Of a DNA stretch of 64,000 bases, positions 21,345-33,842 are shown piece after piece. This DNA comes from Myotis daubentonii. Taxonomy: Eukaryota; Chordata; Mammalia; Chiroptera; Vespertilionidae. The notes beneath the pieces are model-generated. The model had not been told where the DNA came from. It did not search any database and worked only from the letters and a program-made list of their open reading frames with translations. The position numbers and the translations under genes were made by a program. Location of the stretch: assembly GCF_963259705.1 (NCBI RefSeq), contig NC_081844.1:24196294-24260293 (forward strand), written 5' to 3'. Positions within the stretch are counted from its first letter, which is position 1. Every line of letters starts with the position of its first letter.

Positions 21345-22551
21345 GTTGTACTAACTGTGTATGGTGTCAGATGGGTACTAGGCTTATCAGGAGGAGTACT
21401 TCATAAGTTACATAAATGTCTAATCACTATGTTGTACACCTGAAACTAATATAATACTGTATGTCAACAGTTATTGAAAAATTAGAGAAAGACATGTCTC
21501 TAAGATATAATCACATCCTTATTAGCATATCATAGAGTGATCTAATAGATGCATCCCTCCCTCCACTCTCTCCCTTCACTCTGCCCTCCAGACAATGTGC
21601 CCTAGACTTCCCCTCCCCTCTCCCTATAAATGCAACATTGCAGCAACCCATGTTTGACCATGCAGTTGAGGACAAGATGCCAGGGGTTGGAAAGAATGTG
21701 GGCACTCTTTATGGCCTCACAGAGCAGAATCCCATCGCTAGCCTAGACTGTTCACCTCTGGACTGTTAACTCAGAAAGTAATAAAAATCTATCTTTTAAA
21801 AGCCATTGAATAATTGGGCCTCTGTTGCCACAGCTCAGCATACCCTAATACAGTCTTATTTAGTTTGTTTTTCTTGGTCTGGGATAAATCCTATCTTTAC
21901 GGGGCAGTGCACACACACACACCCACACCCCCCCCCCCACACTCTATCTATTGCTATAGTGAGATATATAGTGACATATGTATAGTGATAAACATGGTGG
22001 TATATAGTTGACTCTCAAACAACATGGTTTGAATTGAATGGGTCAATTTATATGTGAATTTTTTCAATAAATACCATAAATGTATTTTCTCTTCCTTATG
22101 ATTTTCTTAATAACATTTTCTAGCTTATTTTATTGTAAGAATACAGTGTATGATACATGTAATATATAAAATATGTGTTAACCAACTATGTTATCAGTAA
22201 GACTTCTGGTCAACAGTAGGCTATTAGTAGCTAAGTTTCTGGGGGTTTTCAATTGCATGGGGGAGGTCAGTATCCATATTCGAAGGTCAACTATAATATA
22301 TGTATATCTCATAATTATACATAATATAAATTGTCTAGCCATATTATATTATAATGAACTTACATTATAATTAGCTTACATTAAAATTAACATACATTAC
22401 ATATTAAAATATATATTGCATATGATGCATCAATATATGATCTATAATATGTAGTACACATGTAATATCTAGTACCCATCGCCATTTGCTAATTTTTGGC
22501 TTTGTAAGTATTTGTTACCAGGCTAGGTTCCAGGACTCAGCTTCCACTCAC

Positions 22552-22589
22552 CTCTTTATTGCCTTTGGTTGTGCTTGAGGAGGTGATAT
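22552..22589 (-). CDS. ADGRE3: ADGRE3 coding exon 5 (short linker)
   Basis: A 38-base exon, phase 1 to phase 0, with acceptor ttttgcag and donor gtgagt. It encodes ITSSSTTKGNKE after the split codon, aligned with human TTSSKTTEGRKE. This Ser/Thr-rich linker joins EGF2 to the stalk and is a likely O-glycosylation site. It is far below normal ORF-length cut-offs and was located by phase and similarity. Confidence 0.92.
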
Positions 22590-22767
22590 CTGCAAAAGAC
22601 ATCATGGGAAGTTACTGTGGGGATGAGAGTGAAAGGATGGAGAGGTGGGCAGGTAAGGTGAATAACTTGCATGGAGAATGTCTGAAGTCAAACTAATGAT
22701 GTTCACTGACAAGCTTCTTTGCTGTTTGGGGGATCAGAGTCCAAGTTCCTTGTTACAGCGTAGAGCA

Positions 22768-22950
22768 GTGTTTTTCCACTGGGGGTGATTTTGCCCTCAG
22801 GGGACACTGATAATGGCTGGCGACATTTTTGGTGGGTACAGTTTGGAACAGGGGATGCTCCTGGAATCTGATGATTTGGAGGCCTGGGATGCTGCTCAGC
22901 ACCCTACAGTGCACAGGACAGCTCCTGATCACAAAAAGTATTGGATCTTA
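22768..22950 (+). mobile_element. MER20 (hAT-Charlie)
   Basis: Blocks ccactgggggtgattttgcc, ggatgctgctcagcacccta and cacaggacagctcctgatca match MER20. It lies about 180 bases from ADGRE3 exon 5. Confidence 0.9.
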
Positions 22951-23549
22951 AATGCCAACGTTGCTGTTAATAGAGCTACACTGGCACAGAGGAAGCAGGA
23001 AAATGTAAACTCCAAACTCTTTAAGTCAGTCTTGGCTGGACATTATAACTGAAATGGCTGAGGAAACAGAAAATTAAATACCTCAGGTTTTTAAAAAATT
23101 CTGAAGTATTTAAAGTATTACATATGTCTCCTTTTCTCCCCATTGACCTCTCCCTGGCTATTCACCGCCCCCCCCCCCCCCCACCGCCCCAACCAGCACA
23201 TGCCCTCATCCCCCTACTGTCTGTATCCATGGGTTCTGCTTACATGCATGGTTTTAAAATTCAGCCTGTCTGGGAATTAGAACGGACACAGGAGTGTCCA
23301 TTTTTGATTATCAGCTGTTAATGGGACCTTGTGTGTGGTTAATTGCGCATTGTGAGGACACCCGTATCTGCTTTAGAAAGATGAGGAAAGGCTATAAAAT
23401 GTTTAATATCTGTTACCATCAAATTGAGGTTAAATCTATACTTAGTCCATATCTTGGTTTTCAGCTGAGTCTATTTGCTAAAAAGGGCAAAGAGCTTTCT
23501 TGTAACATTGAAGGTTTTGACTTAGGAGTGCAAGAACTTGGAATCACTC

Positions 23550-24000
23550 AGTTATATAAAAGAATAAAATCTTGCCATTTGCAATAACATGGATGGACCT
23601 AGAAGATATTATGCTGATGAAATAAGTCAGATAAAAAGACAAATACCATATGTGGAATCTGAAAAACAACAACAACAAAATAAATGAACAGACAAAACAA
23701 ACAAATTCATAGATATGGAGAACAAACTGATGCTTGCCAAATGGGAGGGGGGTTGGAGGGTAGGGTGAAGAAGGTGAAGGCATTAAGAAATACAAATTGG
23801 CAGTTACAAAATAGTCACAGGGATGTACAGCATAGGGAATATAGTCAATAATGTAATAACTATGTATGGTATCAGATGGATACGAAGCTTATTGGGGAGA
23901 TCACTTCATAAGTTACGTAGACGTCTAACCACTATGTTGTACACCTGAGACTAATATAATATTGCATGTCAACTGTAATTAAAAAATAAATTTAAAAAAG
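23550..24000 (+). mobile_element. L1 3' end
   Basis: Starts ttgccatttgcaataacatgg and runs through the 3' UTR blocks to tgtacacctgagactaatat and an A-rich tail. Confidence 0.88.
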
Positions 24001-24242
24001 TGCAAGAACTCTGACTTACAACCCTGAGTTCAGAATGTCTCTATTATTGGAAACTACATTCATTGTAAAAAAGTGTTTTTGTCTGAAAGTTTGCATACTT
24101 TTTCATGGGTGCCTTCTTGGACCTACCAACCTTCATGATAACTAACCCCAGGTGGACTCAGTCCATATAAAAGGACTGTGAAGGCACTGTCCCTCCCAGG
24201 AGCATGCCCTCATCTTTCTCTCCCCCTCTTCTTCCTCAACAG

Positions 24243-24244
24243 GC

Positions 24245-24283
<39 letters not shown>

Positions 24284-24287
24284 ATAT
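24243..24287 (+). repeat. (TAAA)n microsatellite
   Basis: Eleven or so uninterrupted taaa/aaat units. Confidence 0.95.
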
Positions 24288-24299
24288 AAAAGGACTGTG

Positions 24300-25580
24300 A
24301 AGAGCCCTTAGAATTAGGAAAATAACCAAAGGCATTTCTCGTCCTTGTAAAATAGGGCAAGTTTAACAGATTAACGTCAGAACCCAGGGAGAATCTCAGC
24401 CTGCTTGGACTCATTCACTTTTGGTGCAATCCTACTCATTCATTCATTCATTCAACAAATATTTATTGATCATCTGAACTAGCAGTGGACTTAGGGCATA
24501 GCAACTCTTTCCTATCCATCCCGTGTTCTTTCCTCTCACCTTCCCTACTTGGACCCTAGTCTCACATTTGGAGCTCATGCAGCTCCAAGATCTTGGTGTG
24601 GACTCCAGCTTGGGACCTGGGGAAATATGGGAATTTGGGCTTGAATCTTGTAGGAGTGCTTCTCATTGGTAGAAAAGATACCCTTGTTATTAAAGAGCTA
24701 CTTGAAATTTTCTATGACCTTTCTAGCCAGAGCAAGTGTTTAAACCTTTTTTTTTTTTTTAAAGAACCAGATGAAATGCTAGCAATATTAGCAAACACTT
24801 CTAAGTGCTTTCTATGGTACTATCTCATTTAGTGAAGCATAGCCCCTGTGAGGATGCAGATGGTTGGCTCCATTTTACACATAGAGTGGAGAAAAGTTAG
24901 TATGTACCCAAGGGCATTCTGTGGGAAATTGGCTCTAGACACCTTACAAAGGGTTCTTAACCACTCTGCTCTGTTGTCTCTTGAAGATGTGGATGTAGAC
25001 AACAGATCTGAGGGTGGGAATATCACTCAAACTGGGCCAATTTGTATATCTCCAAAGACTTTGCAATTGGGTCCAAGAGAGAGTTAATTGACCTCTCTTT
25101 GGGTGGTTGGAGCAATACACTGGTAAGATTTGCAGCTGTTGGCCATTGTTCCTGTCCTGTGGACGAGGAGGCAGAGAAATCCAATTTGCAAGGAAAGAGA
25201 GGACAGGTTCTGTCCCAAAGAGAATCAGAGACTGAGGTACCCTGAGAGTGTTGAACCTCCAGTTTCTTTTCATTCCAGAAGTCCAGCTCTTTTCCTGTCC
25301 TTGAGTTCCAAGATATATCCATGCATCCTTATCATAAACTCATCTTTTCTGCTTAAGTTAACCCAACTGAGTTTCTCTTCGTTGCAATTCAAGGAATCTT
25401 GCCTCATTTACCACCTTTTCATCCCCATCTCCAAAGTCTACTTGCCTTCTGAACCCCATTATTCCTCTAACTTCATTCTTTCCTTTTTTCCTCTCCTCTT
25501 TTCATTATCCATTTTCTTCCAGGAAATAGAAACATGTCCTGTCCTCACCACAAAAAATATCTTTTAATATCTTTTCTGGT
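24300..25580. other. ADGRE3 intron 4, mostly unique sequence
   Basis: I see no exon or clear repeat here. The open frames (for example the 145-codon one at 25130-25567) have no family motif and biased composition. Confidence 0.5.
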
Positions 25581-25634
25581 GTTAGACTCAGTGAAAAATG
25601 TGGAAGGATGACAAGAAGATAAAAATTTTCTTAC

Positions 25635-25790
25635 TCTGACAAGTGTTCTCATTGGAATTCTTGAACTGTGTATTCCCAGAGAGGAGTTTATATCCAGGTT
25701 CACACTGACAGTAGAAACTTCCTGGAACATTCTGGCATTCAGCATTTAGTCCACAATATACACTAATGGGAGGCTTACATTCATCAGTAT
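25635..25790 (-). CDS. ADGRE3: ADGRE3 coding exon 4 (calcium-binding EGF module 2)
   Basis: 156 bases (52 codons), phase 1 to phase 1. It begins DTDEC, the calcium-binding EGF signature, has the hydroxylation-type segment NVPGSFYCQC, and ends NSNENTCQ. It has six cysteines as expected and matches human EGF2 (DINEC ... SNSNENTCQ) almost throughout. Acceptor ttccag, donor gtaaga. Confidence 0.97.
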
Positions 25791-26384
25791 CTGGAACACA
25801 AAGGAGAAATTTGGTCATTCATTTGACAAAGATTTATTGTGCATCTAACATGTGCCAGAGGCTATGCTCTTTCCACCAGAGTCTGTCCTGACTTTCCAAG
25901 ACAATCAGTTAAGGTAATGGTTGTCCTTGCTCTTGCCTTTCCTCATTGACTTTGGTTGAGTTCTCCAAGAAGCAGACATTGAGACACGGATCCAAGTGCA
26001 AGTACTTTATCTGGGAGGTGATCCCAGAAAACACTGGAGGGGAAGTGGTGAAATGAGACAGGGATGGCAGAAAATAAAGAGTATCAAGCAAGTTTCCACT
26101 GGGGATAACGGAGTCCCAATTCCTCTAGGGACCTCTGGGAGGCAGTGTGGAGCACACACTTCAGAGTGATCACAGGCAAAGAGTGAGGGCGCCAGGCTAT
26201 TTATCCACGAAATCTCATCATTTACCCATGGGGGAATGCTCCCAGGGAGTGTTAAGCCCCCTTTCCACCTGTTCCCAATGTGGGCTGAGTAGTCTTCAGT
26301 AGCCAGAAAAAGTCTCAGAATTGGTGTGTAAAGGAATGGCAAATGCCCAGGGCATTTAAGTGGGCCATTGACCATGTCTACTGT

Positions 26385-27010
26385 TATGGACTGAGTGTTT
26401 GTATGCCCCTCTGTTCATATGTTGAAGCTCTAGCCCCCATTGTGGCTGTAGATGGGGCCTCCAAGGAGGTAACTGAAATTAAATGCGGTCATAAGACTGG
26501 GGTCCTGATTTCACTCATATGTGGAATTTAATGAACAAACAACTATGAAGCAAAATACAGACAGACTCAGATAAAGAGCAGGCAGACATGTGGAGTCAGG
26601 GTGGGAAGGTGAAGGGATTGAACAACAACAACAAAAAAAGAGAGAGAACTCATGGACATGGGCAGAGTGTGATGATTGTAGGGGTGAAAGGGGATGGGTG
26701 GAGGTGGAAGAAGGCATAGAAGGGATAAAAGGTGACAAAAAATGGGGTCCTGATGTGATAGAATTAGTGTCCTTATAATAAGAGACAAAAGCCCCCCTCC
26801 ACACCCCATTCTACCACTTGCAATAATCACGGAAATTCCATATGAAGCTATAACAAGAAGGCAGAAGATTACAAGTCAGGAAGATAAGCCTAACCAGGAA
26901 CTGAATCTGCCAGCACCTTGACCATAGACTTCCCAACCTCCAGACTTGTGAGAAAATAAATTTCTGTTGTTTAAGCCGCCCCGCCTGTGGTATTTTGTTA
27001 TTGCAGCTTT
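26385..27010 (+). mobile_element. MLT1-type MaLR LTR with an L1 insertion
   Basis: Starts tgttatggactgagtgtttg and ends aaataaatttctgttgttta plus tggtattttgttattgcag, the MLT1 form. A 5'-truncated L1 3' segment at 26509-26752 interrupts it, flanked by the perfect 10-bp duplication ggggtcctga. Confidence 0.85.
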
Positions 27011-28020
27011 TTAAAATTGTCAAGTGGGCAGTGAAAATGTGTGATTTCCCTGTGTGGTTCAGAAAACTTGAAATTTGGGGTTTCAGAGTGTGACATAGTG
27101 CCCACTCAATAATAATTCTTTGCTTGGGAGCCCAGACATGGCAATATTGTTTCTATTTTGGTGTAAACCCTGCCCTTTTTTTTTTTTAAAATGCAAAAAC
27201 CTAACTTCAGCTTTGATTGCTGAGGCATCCACTTCAAAGCGGATTTTCAATAAGCATACCGCCAGTCACAGGATGTATAAACCTGTATCTTTTCACAATT
27301 TTCTAATGGCTATTGCTGAAGGACATCTTGCAATCATAATAAGAACCACAAGGTCAGTCCAGTTGTAACATTAATTTAGAAAGGGGACATGTCTCACCTG
27401 GGTCCAGATGAGGATCCCCCTCCCCCACCCCCCAGGCATTTTCAGTGCATTACTATCCATAGACCGAGACCAGCACAAACATCATTTCTCAGGCCAGAAA
27501 TGGCAGTCTTCTTCCCATTTCTCAGGTACTCTCTTTCTCAGCCTCCCTTTCACCTAGGGTGGTCATGTGACACACTTCTATCCAATGAAAAGTAAGAATG
27601 GGCTTCTGGGGGCTTCTGGGAAAAACCTTAAAAAGTGGGAGACAAGTTACAAGTTACCACAAAGGAATGAGACTCAAGGTGATATTAGAATTCCTATCCG
27701 CAACCCTACAAGCTTGAAGACAGTTTCTGTGATTACTGCGCCAATGAGTAACTGGGATAAGAGGACTGATTCTCCACCAAGAACAGATAGAATCTACTTT
27801 TAGAGTGAAAGAAAATGAGATTATGCAATACTTGAGAGAGATATTACCCATGTACCCAATTTGAAGAAAACATTCAAGAAAATGCTCTAAGCAAATAACA
27901 AATTAACAAGTGTGAAATTAGTAAATTCAGAAACCTTAACTTGGGGGAAGATGAAGGGAAGAGGAAGCAAGGGTGAGCAATGAACCTTGCTGTTTTCAGA
28001 AGACTGATAAAGAATGTTAA

Positions 28021-28236
28021 GCCCTGCTGGTTTGGCTCAGTGGATAGAGCGTTGGCCTATGGACTGAAAGGTCCTGGGTTCGATTCCAGTCAAAGGCACA
28101 TGCCAAGTTGTGGGCTTGATCCCCAGTAGGAGGCATGCAGGTGGCAGCCGGTCAATGATTCTCTCTCATCATTGATGTTTCTATCTCTCTCTCTCTCTTT
28201 TCCTTTCTCTCTAAAATCAATAAAAATATACTTAAA
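28021..28236 (+). mobile_element. VES SINE
   Basis: Head gccctgctggtttggctcag, CT block and A tail, flanked by the duplication aaagaatgtta. Confidence 0.95.
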
Positions 28237-28959
28237 AAAGAATGTTAGTAATAAAGGGGTATACAAAGAGATGCTAGGAAAATTAAAACAGAAATAAAAC
28301 AGAACATGTAATATTAATACCAGATTCAGTGGAATTTAAGGTTCAAAGCTCCAAATCAGGTAAGTGGGACACTATGTACTGATGTTTAACAGAAAATTTT
28401 ATTTCAGTCATAATTATGTATCCACCAAACAACATAGCAGATCAATACATAAAGCAGAAATAAGTGGAAATGCAAGAAGCAAGAACAAATCAAAATATAA
28501 TTGCACTGGTGTATTCAATTTAGTTCTCTCAAAACTAGTAGATAAAAAATAAATACAGATAGAGTGAAAATGAATATCACAATCAATAAGCATACACAAA
28601 CAGAGGAAAGATCTAGTGGATAAAAATAAATAAGGATATGGAGAAACTGATGAATAAATAAAATTAATAAACACACACAGTCAGAGAGACAAAGACAGAC
28701 GGACAGACAGACAGACACACACACAAAGGTAGAAAGAAACAGAAATAGAGAAATAGAGAAAGACTGAAAGAGACAGATACCTATGCACTGGGAGAATCTC
28801 ACATTCCTTGAACAGAAAATATACATTTTAATAAACTCAATCATATGCTCAAGCAAAGAAACTTCTAATAAAAAATTAAAAAGTAGAAAATCTTAGCCAT
28901 TAGTTTAAAATCCTTAATAAATTTTTAAAAATTAAAAGTGATTTCTTCATTTTATAATA

Positions 28960-30300
28960 CAACAAAGAACATATTCTACAAAATAAATGATTGTGAGAAC
29001 CAATTGTTTCTTAGATATGACATCAAAAGTGCAAGCTACAAAAGAGAAAATAGATACATTGGGCTTCATAAAAAAACTTTTGTGCTTCAAAGGGCACTAT
29101 CAAGAAAGTGAGAAGAAAACCCATAGATGGGAGGAAATTTGCCAATCAGATATCTGGTAAGGGACTAGCATTTGGAATATATAAAGAACCACAGCTCAGC
29201 AACAAGAAAAAAAATACAAATAACCCAATTAAAAATGGGTAAATGGGTGAATAATTTGATAGACATTTCTTTTTTTAAACATGGAAGGTTATTTGTTTGT
29301 TTTTTAATTGATTTTCAGAGAGAGAGAGAAAGTGAGAGGGAGAGAGAGAAACATCAATGTGACAGCAAAACATTGATTTGATTGGCTGCCTCCTGCATGT
29401 CCCCCACTGGGGATTGAATGAGCAACCATTTGGTGTATGGGAAGACACTCAACCAACTGAGTCACATTGGCCAGGTCTGATAGACATTTCTTCAAAGAAG
29501 ATAGAAAGCATATGAAAAGATGCTGAACATCATTAGTCACTAGGGAAATGCAAATCAAAACTACAATGTAATATCACTTCATACCCACGATATAGACTAC
29601 AATAAAAAAGACAGACCATAAGTGTTGGGAAGGATGGGGGGAACTTGGAACTCTCAGACATTGCTGGTGGAAATGTAAAATGGCACAACCACTTTGGAAA
29701 ACAGTTCACAAGTTCTCAAAAAGTCAAGCACAGTTATCATATGACTCATTGATTCCACTCCTAAGTATATACCCCCCAAAGGATTGAAAACAGATGTTCA
29801 AACAAATACTTGTACATGATGTTCACAGCAGCATTATTCATAGGAGTCCCAAACTGGAAAAAACGCAAATGTCTATCAATTGATGAATAGATAAATAAAA
29901 TGTGATCTATTTATATAATGGCTATTGTTCAGCCATAAAAAGGAATGAATTACTGATCCATACTGCAACAAGGATGAATTTGGAAAACTTTACGCTGAAT
30001 GGAAGAAGCCAGACACAAATGACCACATATTATGTGGTTCCATTTATATAAAATGTCCAGAATAGGCAAATCCATGGAGACAAAAGCAGATTAGTGTTTT
30101 TCCAAGGGCTGGGGGGAGGGGTAAATGAAGAGTCACTGCTAATGAGTTTGGTGTGTTTTTTTTTAGGTGGTGAAATGTTCTGGAATTAGTAGTAATGGTA
30201 CACGATTTTGGAATATATTAAAACCAAATAAATTATATATTTTAAAAGTATGGATTTTATGGCATATGAATTAAATCCCAATTAAAAGATGATCATGGCT
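28960..30300 (+). mobile_element. L1 ORF2 3' part and 3' UTR (old), with antisense VES
   Basis: Sense-strand L1: ggcttcataaaaaaactttt, aaatgcaaatcaaaactaca and the C-terminal ORF2 region to about 30060. Many stops are present. A VES is inserted at 29273-29477. Confidence 0.85.
29273..29477 (-). mobile_element. VES SINE nested in L1
   Basis: Complement of VES from ttgattttcagagagagag to ttggccaggtc, flanked by tgatagacatttctt on both sides. Confidence 0.92.
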
Positions 30301-30456
30301 TTATAAGAGTGGCCCCTAACTATGTCTCCAACTCAATGTCCCTATCGCTTACCAGGCTATGGATACACTGACTTCATTTTCTTTTTATGGAACCAGTTAG
30401 ACATATTTCAATCCAAAGATCTTTGTACTTGTGATTGCCTTTGCTAAGTTTTCTTT

Positions 30457-30693
30457 TTTTTTTTTAAAGTTTTTTTTTTAAAATATATTTTATTGATTTT
30501 TTACAGAGAGGAAGGGAGAGAGATAGAGAGTCAGAAACATCGATGAGAGAGAAACATCGATCAGCCGCCTCCTGCACATCTCCCACCGGGGATGTGCCCG
30601 CAACCCAGGTACATGCCCTTGACCGGAATCGAACCTGGGACCTTTCAGTCCGCAGGCTGACGCTCTATCTACTGAGCCAAACCGGTTTCGGCG
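30457..30693 (-). mobile_element. VES SINE, young
   Basis: Near-consensus antisense copy ending gagccaaaccggtttcggcg, flanked by tgctaagttttcttt. Confidence 0.96.
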
Positions 30694-30880
30694 TGCTAAG
30701 TTTTCTTTAATATCATTTCCATTTCCTACAATTCACATAGTGAGATAATACTTTGATGTTAACTTATTATAATCACAGTTATTAAAGCAGAAGTTTCAGC
30801 ATTGTCACCAACTGGAGTAGACGCCATATTGCTAAGTGAGGAAATGGCCCAAATGCAACATGTACAAAGGAGAAGGTGTC

Positions 30881-30926
30881 TAGAATCTGGCCATATGATT
30901 TTTAAGAATCATATGGCCAGATTCTA
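30881..30926. repeat. Perfect 20-bp inverted repeat with 6-base loop
   Basis: Arm 30881-30900 (tagaatctggccatatgatt) is the exact complement of 30907-30926, with loop tttaag. It lies in ADGRE3 intron 3 outside any repeat I recognise. Confidence 0.97.
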
Positions 30927-31060
30927 TTAAGTGTTTGAAGAATCAGGAGTTGATGAGTAAGAGAGGGAGGATTTATTTGGAGAGAGCTGATGCTGTGCTG
31001 TGAACCCCTCCACTCCTACCCAAGAAGAGAAATATGTGTGGGTTCTTTCCTCTTCATCTC

Positions 31061-31064
<4 letters not shown>

Positions 31065-31112
<48 letters not shown>
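31065..31112 (+). repeat. (GA)n microsatellite
   Basis: About 24 uninterrupted ga units. Confidence 0.97.
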
Positions 31113-31115
<3 letters not shown>

Positions 31116-32190
31116 AAGTTCACTCAGTTAATTACGTACATTGTCTGTATTTTGTGGGGACCCAGCTGATTTTTTCCTAATCGAAAGGGTGAGCCATTGC
31201 CTTGCATTGGGCAAAGAAGAGATATCTACTTCACCTGCACATCCCAAGTTTCTTGGGCAAAGGTGGGTGACTATTTCCCAAGAACTAGAGCTGGGTCAGA
31301 TGTAAGTGATTTCTGGTGTGGGGTTGCTTAGGTTCTGTTCAAGAGGGTCACCTGGAGTGGCAAATGGACTTCGGCAGGAAGAAGCTGGAGGAAGCACAAG
31401 ATTCCTCCAGGATGAGGAAGGTGTAGAAAGAAACTTATTGTTATCAGGGGAATTTCAGGGCAATGACTGGGTAAGAGGGGCATTATTTTCATACAATCCA
31501 CAAAGGCTATCATAGAGAAAGGCTCTAACTGGGGAACATAGAGTCTAAATGGCAACAATAGCATCAGCCAAGTAGAGACTTTCCTACTTCCCTTTCCTCT
31601 TTCTTCTGGGTTCCAACTATAGCAAGATGAGGCAAAGAAGAGTAGAAGTGTTAAGTGGGAAAGAGGACTGACTGCAGGCTTCCAACCAGGAGGGTGCTTC
31701 AACTAGGGAGGGAAACAAGCCACTATTAACTCAAGTCTGGAGTGTTCATTATCCCGTAGGATTGGTCCTTTTAATTATTGAGCTGAGACTGCATTTTGCA
31801 TCTTAGGGGACCATAGGAACTTATATTAGAAAATTTTCTGCCCAAGCTTTTATTCTCTCTTTGCTATGACTTCATGCATATTCTATTTTTTGAACTTAAA
31901 GAGCACCATTTATATGATGTTTTATAATCCACGAAGTACTGTCAGATTCATTACCTTATTCCATCCCCTACCACCCTCATAAAGTCAGCATTATCACTCC
32001 CATGTTATAGAGGAGAATACTGAGACCTAGCTAGGTTCTGGAAGAGCTCCCCTTTGCAATTTCATGAAAGTGTTTCTTGGTGAAGGTTGAGTGGTAGTTT
32101 TCAGCCTTGTGCATTACGGTTACCTCCCCATAGCCCTTACGCTGCCTACCTTCCAGTTCCAACTCTGGGAAATTTGAAAATTACCCCTTT
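31113..32190. other. ADGRE3 intron 3 near exon 3, mostly unique sequence
   Basis: A MIR-like remnant near 31950-32030 (cagcattatcactcccatgt, gagaatactgagacc) is the only thing I recognise. Confidence 0.5.
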
Positions 32191-32192
32191 AC

Positions 32193-32315
32193 CTTGACAT
32201 ATCTCCAAGGGGTATGTGAAGAATTTCTTCCCAGATTGGGAGGTGTATCCAGAGTTGCAGGTACAGTTTGTGCCATCGACACAAACAGCATTTTGGGGGC
32301 ACGGAGGACAGGTAC
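32193..32315 (-). CDS. ADGRE3: ADGRE3 coding exon 3 (EGF module 1)
   Basis: 123 bases, phase 1 to phase 1, the usual exon shape for an EGF module. It reads TCPPCPQNAVCVDGTN, then CTCNSGYTSQSGKKFF, ending LEIC. Cysteine spacing follows human EGF1 (C-x2-C-x5-C). Together with the split TGT codon at its start the module has seven cysteines, one more than a normal EGF fold needs. Donor gtaaag at 32192. Confidence 0.95.
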
Positions 32316-32599
32316 CTTCAGGGAGAAGAGAGGCAGGTCAGATTCACCTGGGTTAAAAACTCTTGAGTTATTATTTGGCTTTGCTTCTGAACAAGGCCTC
32401 TCAAGACTAAGGGGACTTGTACATTTTCCCTTTTGTGAGGTCTCAGTGCAGTAAAAAAAAAAAAAATTAGAGATACTATTTATATACCTTACAAAGTGAT
32501 CAATCTGATAAGTCCAGTACCTGCCTGACACCATACATAGTTCCTAAAATATTGTTGACTATATTCCTTATGCTGTACTTTACATCCCTGAGACTATTT

Positions 32600-32748
32600 T
32601 TTTGTTTAAAAAATTATTATTATTTTAAAATTTATTTTGTATAGTTGATAGTATTACAGATGTCCCTCATTTCCAACCCCCACCCTTTGCTGGCTTCCAC
32701 TCAGCCCCCACCCCATGCCAGGCCTTCACTGAACTATTGTCTATGCAT
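32600..32748 (-). mobile_element. L1 3' terminal fragment, antisense
   Basis: Contains agtattacagatgtccctca and the CCCC-rich block ending gaactattgtctatgcatat, as in other antisense bat L1 tails of this window (63410, 46149). Confidence 0.75.
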
Positions 32749-32749
32749 A

Positions 32750-33842
32750 TCCTAATATATAAAAAGCCAGGGGCCATCACGACTGAAACAACTGGACAGA
32801 CGACCAAACAGCGGGCTGGGTGGGGCAACAAGGCCGGTAGGATGGTTAGTGAGGGATGACCAAACAACTGAACAGCAGGCTGCATGGGGTGAACAGGCCT
32901 GCATGAGGGGCAGTTGGGGGCGACCAGGCTGGTGGGGGGGCACTTAGGGGCCCCATGATTGATTGCCCCAAAGAGGGAGACCCAGGCTACCTGACCAGAG
33001 GTGCTGCGGCAGGTAGGCAGAGCCTCTCTTGTGCAGTGATTGATTGTGGAGCCCCAGCTAAGTAGGTGGGGCCTCCCGCTGCTGGGCAATTGATCGCAGG
33101 GTTCCATGATCGATTGCCCAGCAGAGGCAGGCCCCAGACACCCAGCCAGCAGCCACAGAGGGAGGCCCAGGCCACTGGCCAGTGACACTGTGGTGGGTGT
33201 GCAGGGCCGGCCAGCAATTGCCCTGCAGAGGCGATCATCGCAGCACCCCTGGTCAGGTAGCCTGGGCCTCCCTCTTTGGGGCAATCAATCATGGGGCTCT
33301 GCAATCGACCACTGCACAGAGGATGGCCTGGGCCTCCTTCTGTGGGGCTATCGTGGGGCGATGGTGGGGCCCTCCCCAACCAATCGCATTGCACCCACCT
33401 TGGCTGATCTGGCGCCAGTGCATGTCATAGCATGGTCATCCAGGCAGTTGTTCTGCTGTTCGGTTGATTTGCATATTATGCTTTTATTATTATAGATATC
33501 CTAAGAATCCAGAAACACCAACCATGTTCATAGCAGTGTTATTTACAATAGCCAGGCCAGCTAAGCGATCATACCCCATGCCTGTTGCCTGTTGCCTGCA
33601 GAGGGAGGCAACTGGTGGTGTGGTAGGGGAGAGGGGGGGCACTGCCACACAGATGGCAAGCAGTAGCAGTGGTGGAGGAGGGGTCAGCTGCCGGCAGCCG
33701 GGGGAAGGAAAGCCCCAATAGGCCCTGATTGCTGGTCAGGCCTAGGGACCCTATCTGAGGGGTCCTGGATTGAGAGAGGACGCAGGCCAGGCTGACGGAC
33801 AACCCCCCACCAATGCACAAATTTTGTGCACCGGGCCTCTAG
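32750..33842 (+). mobile_element. Composite Helitron region
   Basis: A plus-strand 5' end (TCCTAATATATAAAAAGCC) at 32750 faces a minus-strand 5' end (TCTATAATAATAAAAGC) at 33496. A short L1-like piece follows (atgttcatagcagtgttatt), then a plus-strand 3' end with hairpin tgcacaaattttgtgca and GGGCCTCTAG at 33842. So at least two Helitrons are overlaid. The interior has a 59-bp inverted repeat. The 205-codon minus-strand frame is not a gene. Confidence 0.75.
32950..33297. repeat. 59-bp inverted repeat inside Helitron region
   Basis: 32950-33008 is the near-exact complement of 33239-33297 (key stretch gattgattgccccaaagagg), with about 230 bases between. A second smaller pair (ctgctgggcaatt / gattgcccagcag) lies in the spacer. 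Confidence 0.9.

Larger units (their letters stand above)
20161..21480 (+). mobile_element. L1 3' part, interrupted by a VES and a Helitron
   Basis: Sense L1: the end of ORF2 (gaccagcaattccacttctg-like block at 20281, catttgcgacagcatggatg) and 3' UTR (agggaatatagtcaataat, ttgtacacctgaaactaata). It is interrupted at about 20603 by a VES and at 20951-21344 by a Helitron. Confidence 0.88.

Noticed and set aside
25130..25567. 145-codon plus-strand frame
   Set aside because: Intron of ADGRE3, biased composition (S, F, L rich), no splice or family support.
32667..33284. 205-codon minus-strand frame
   Set aside because: Lies wholly in Helitron and L1-tail sequence and has no protein motif.
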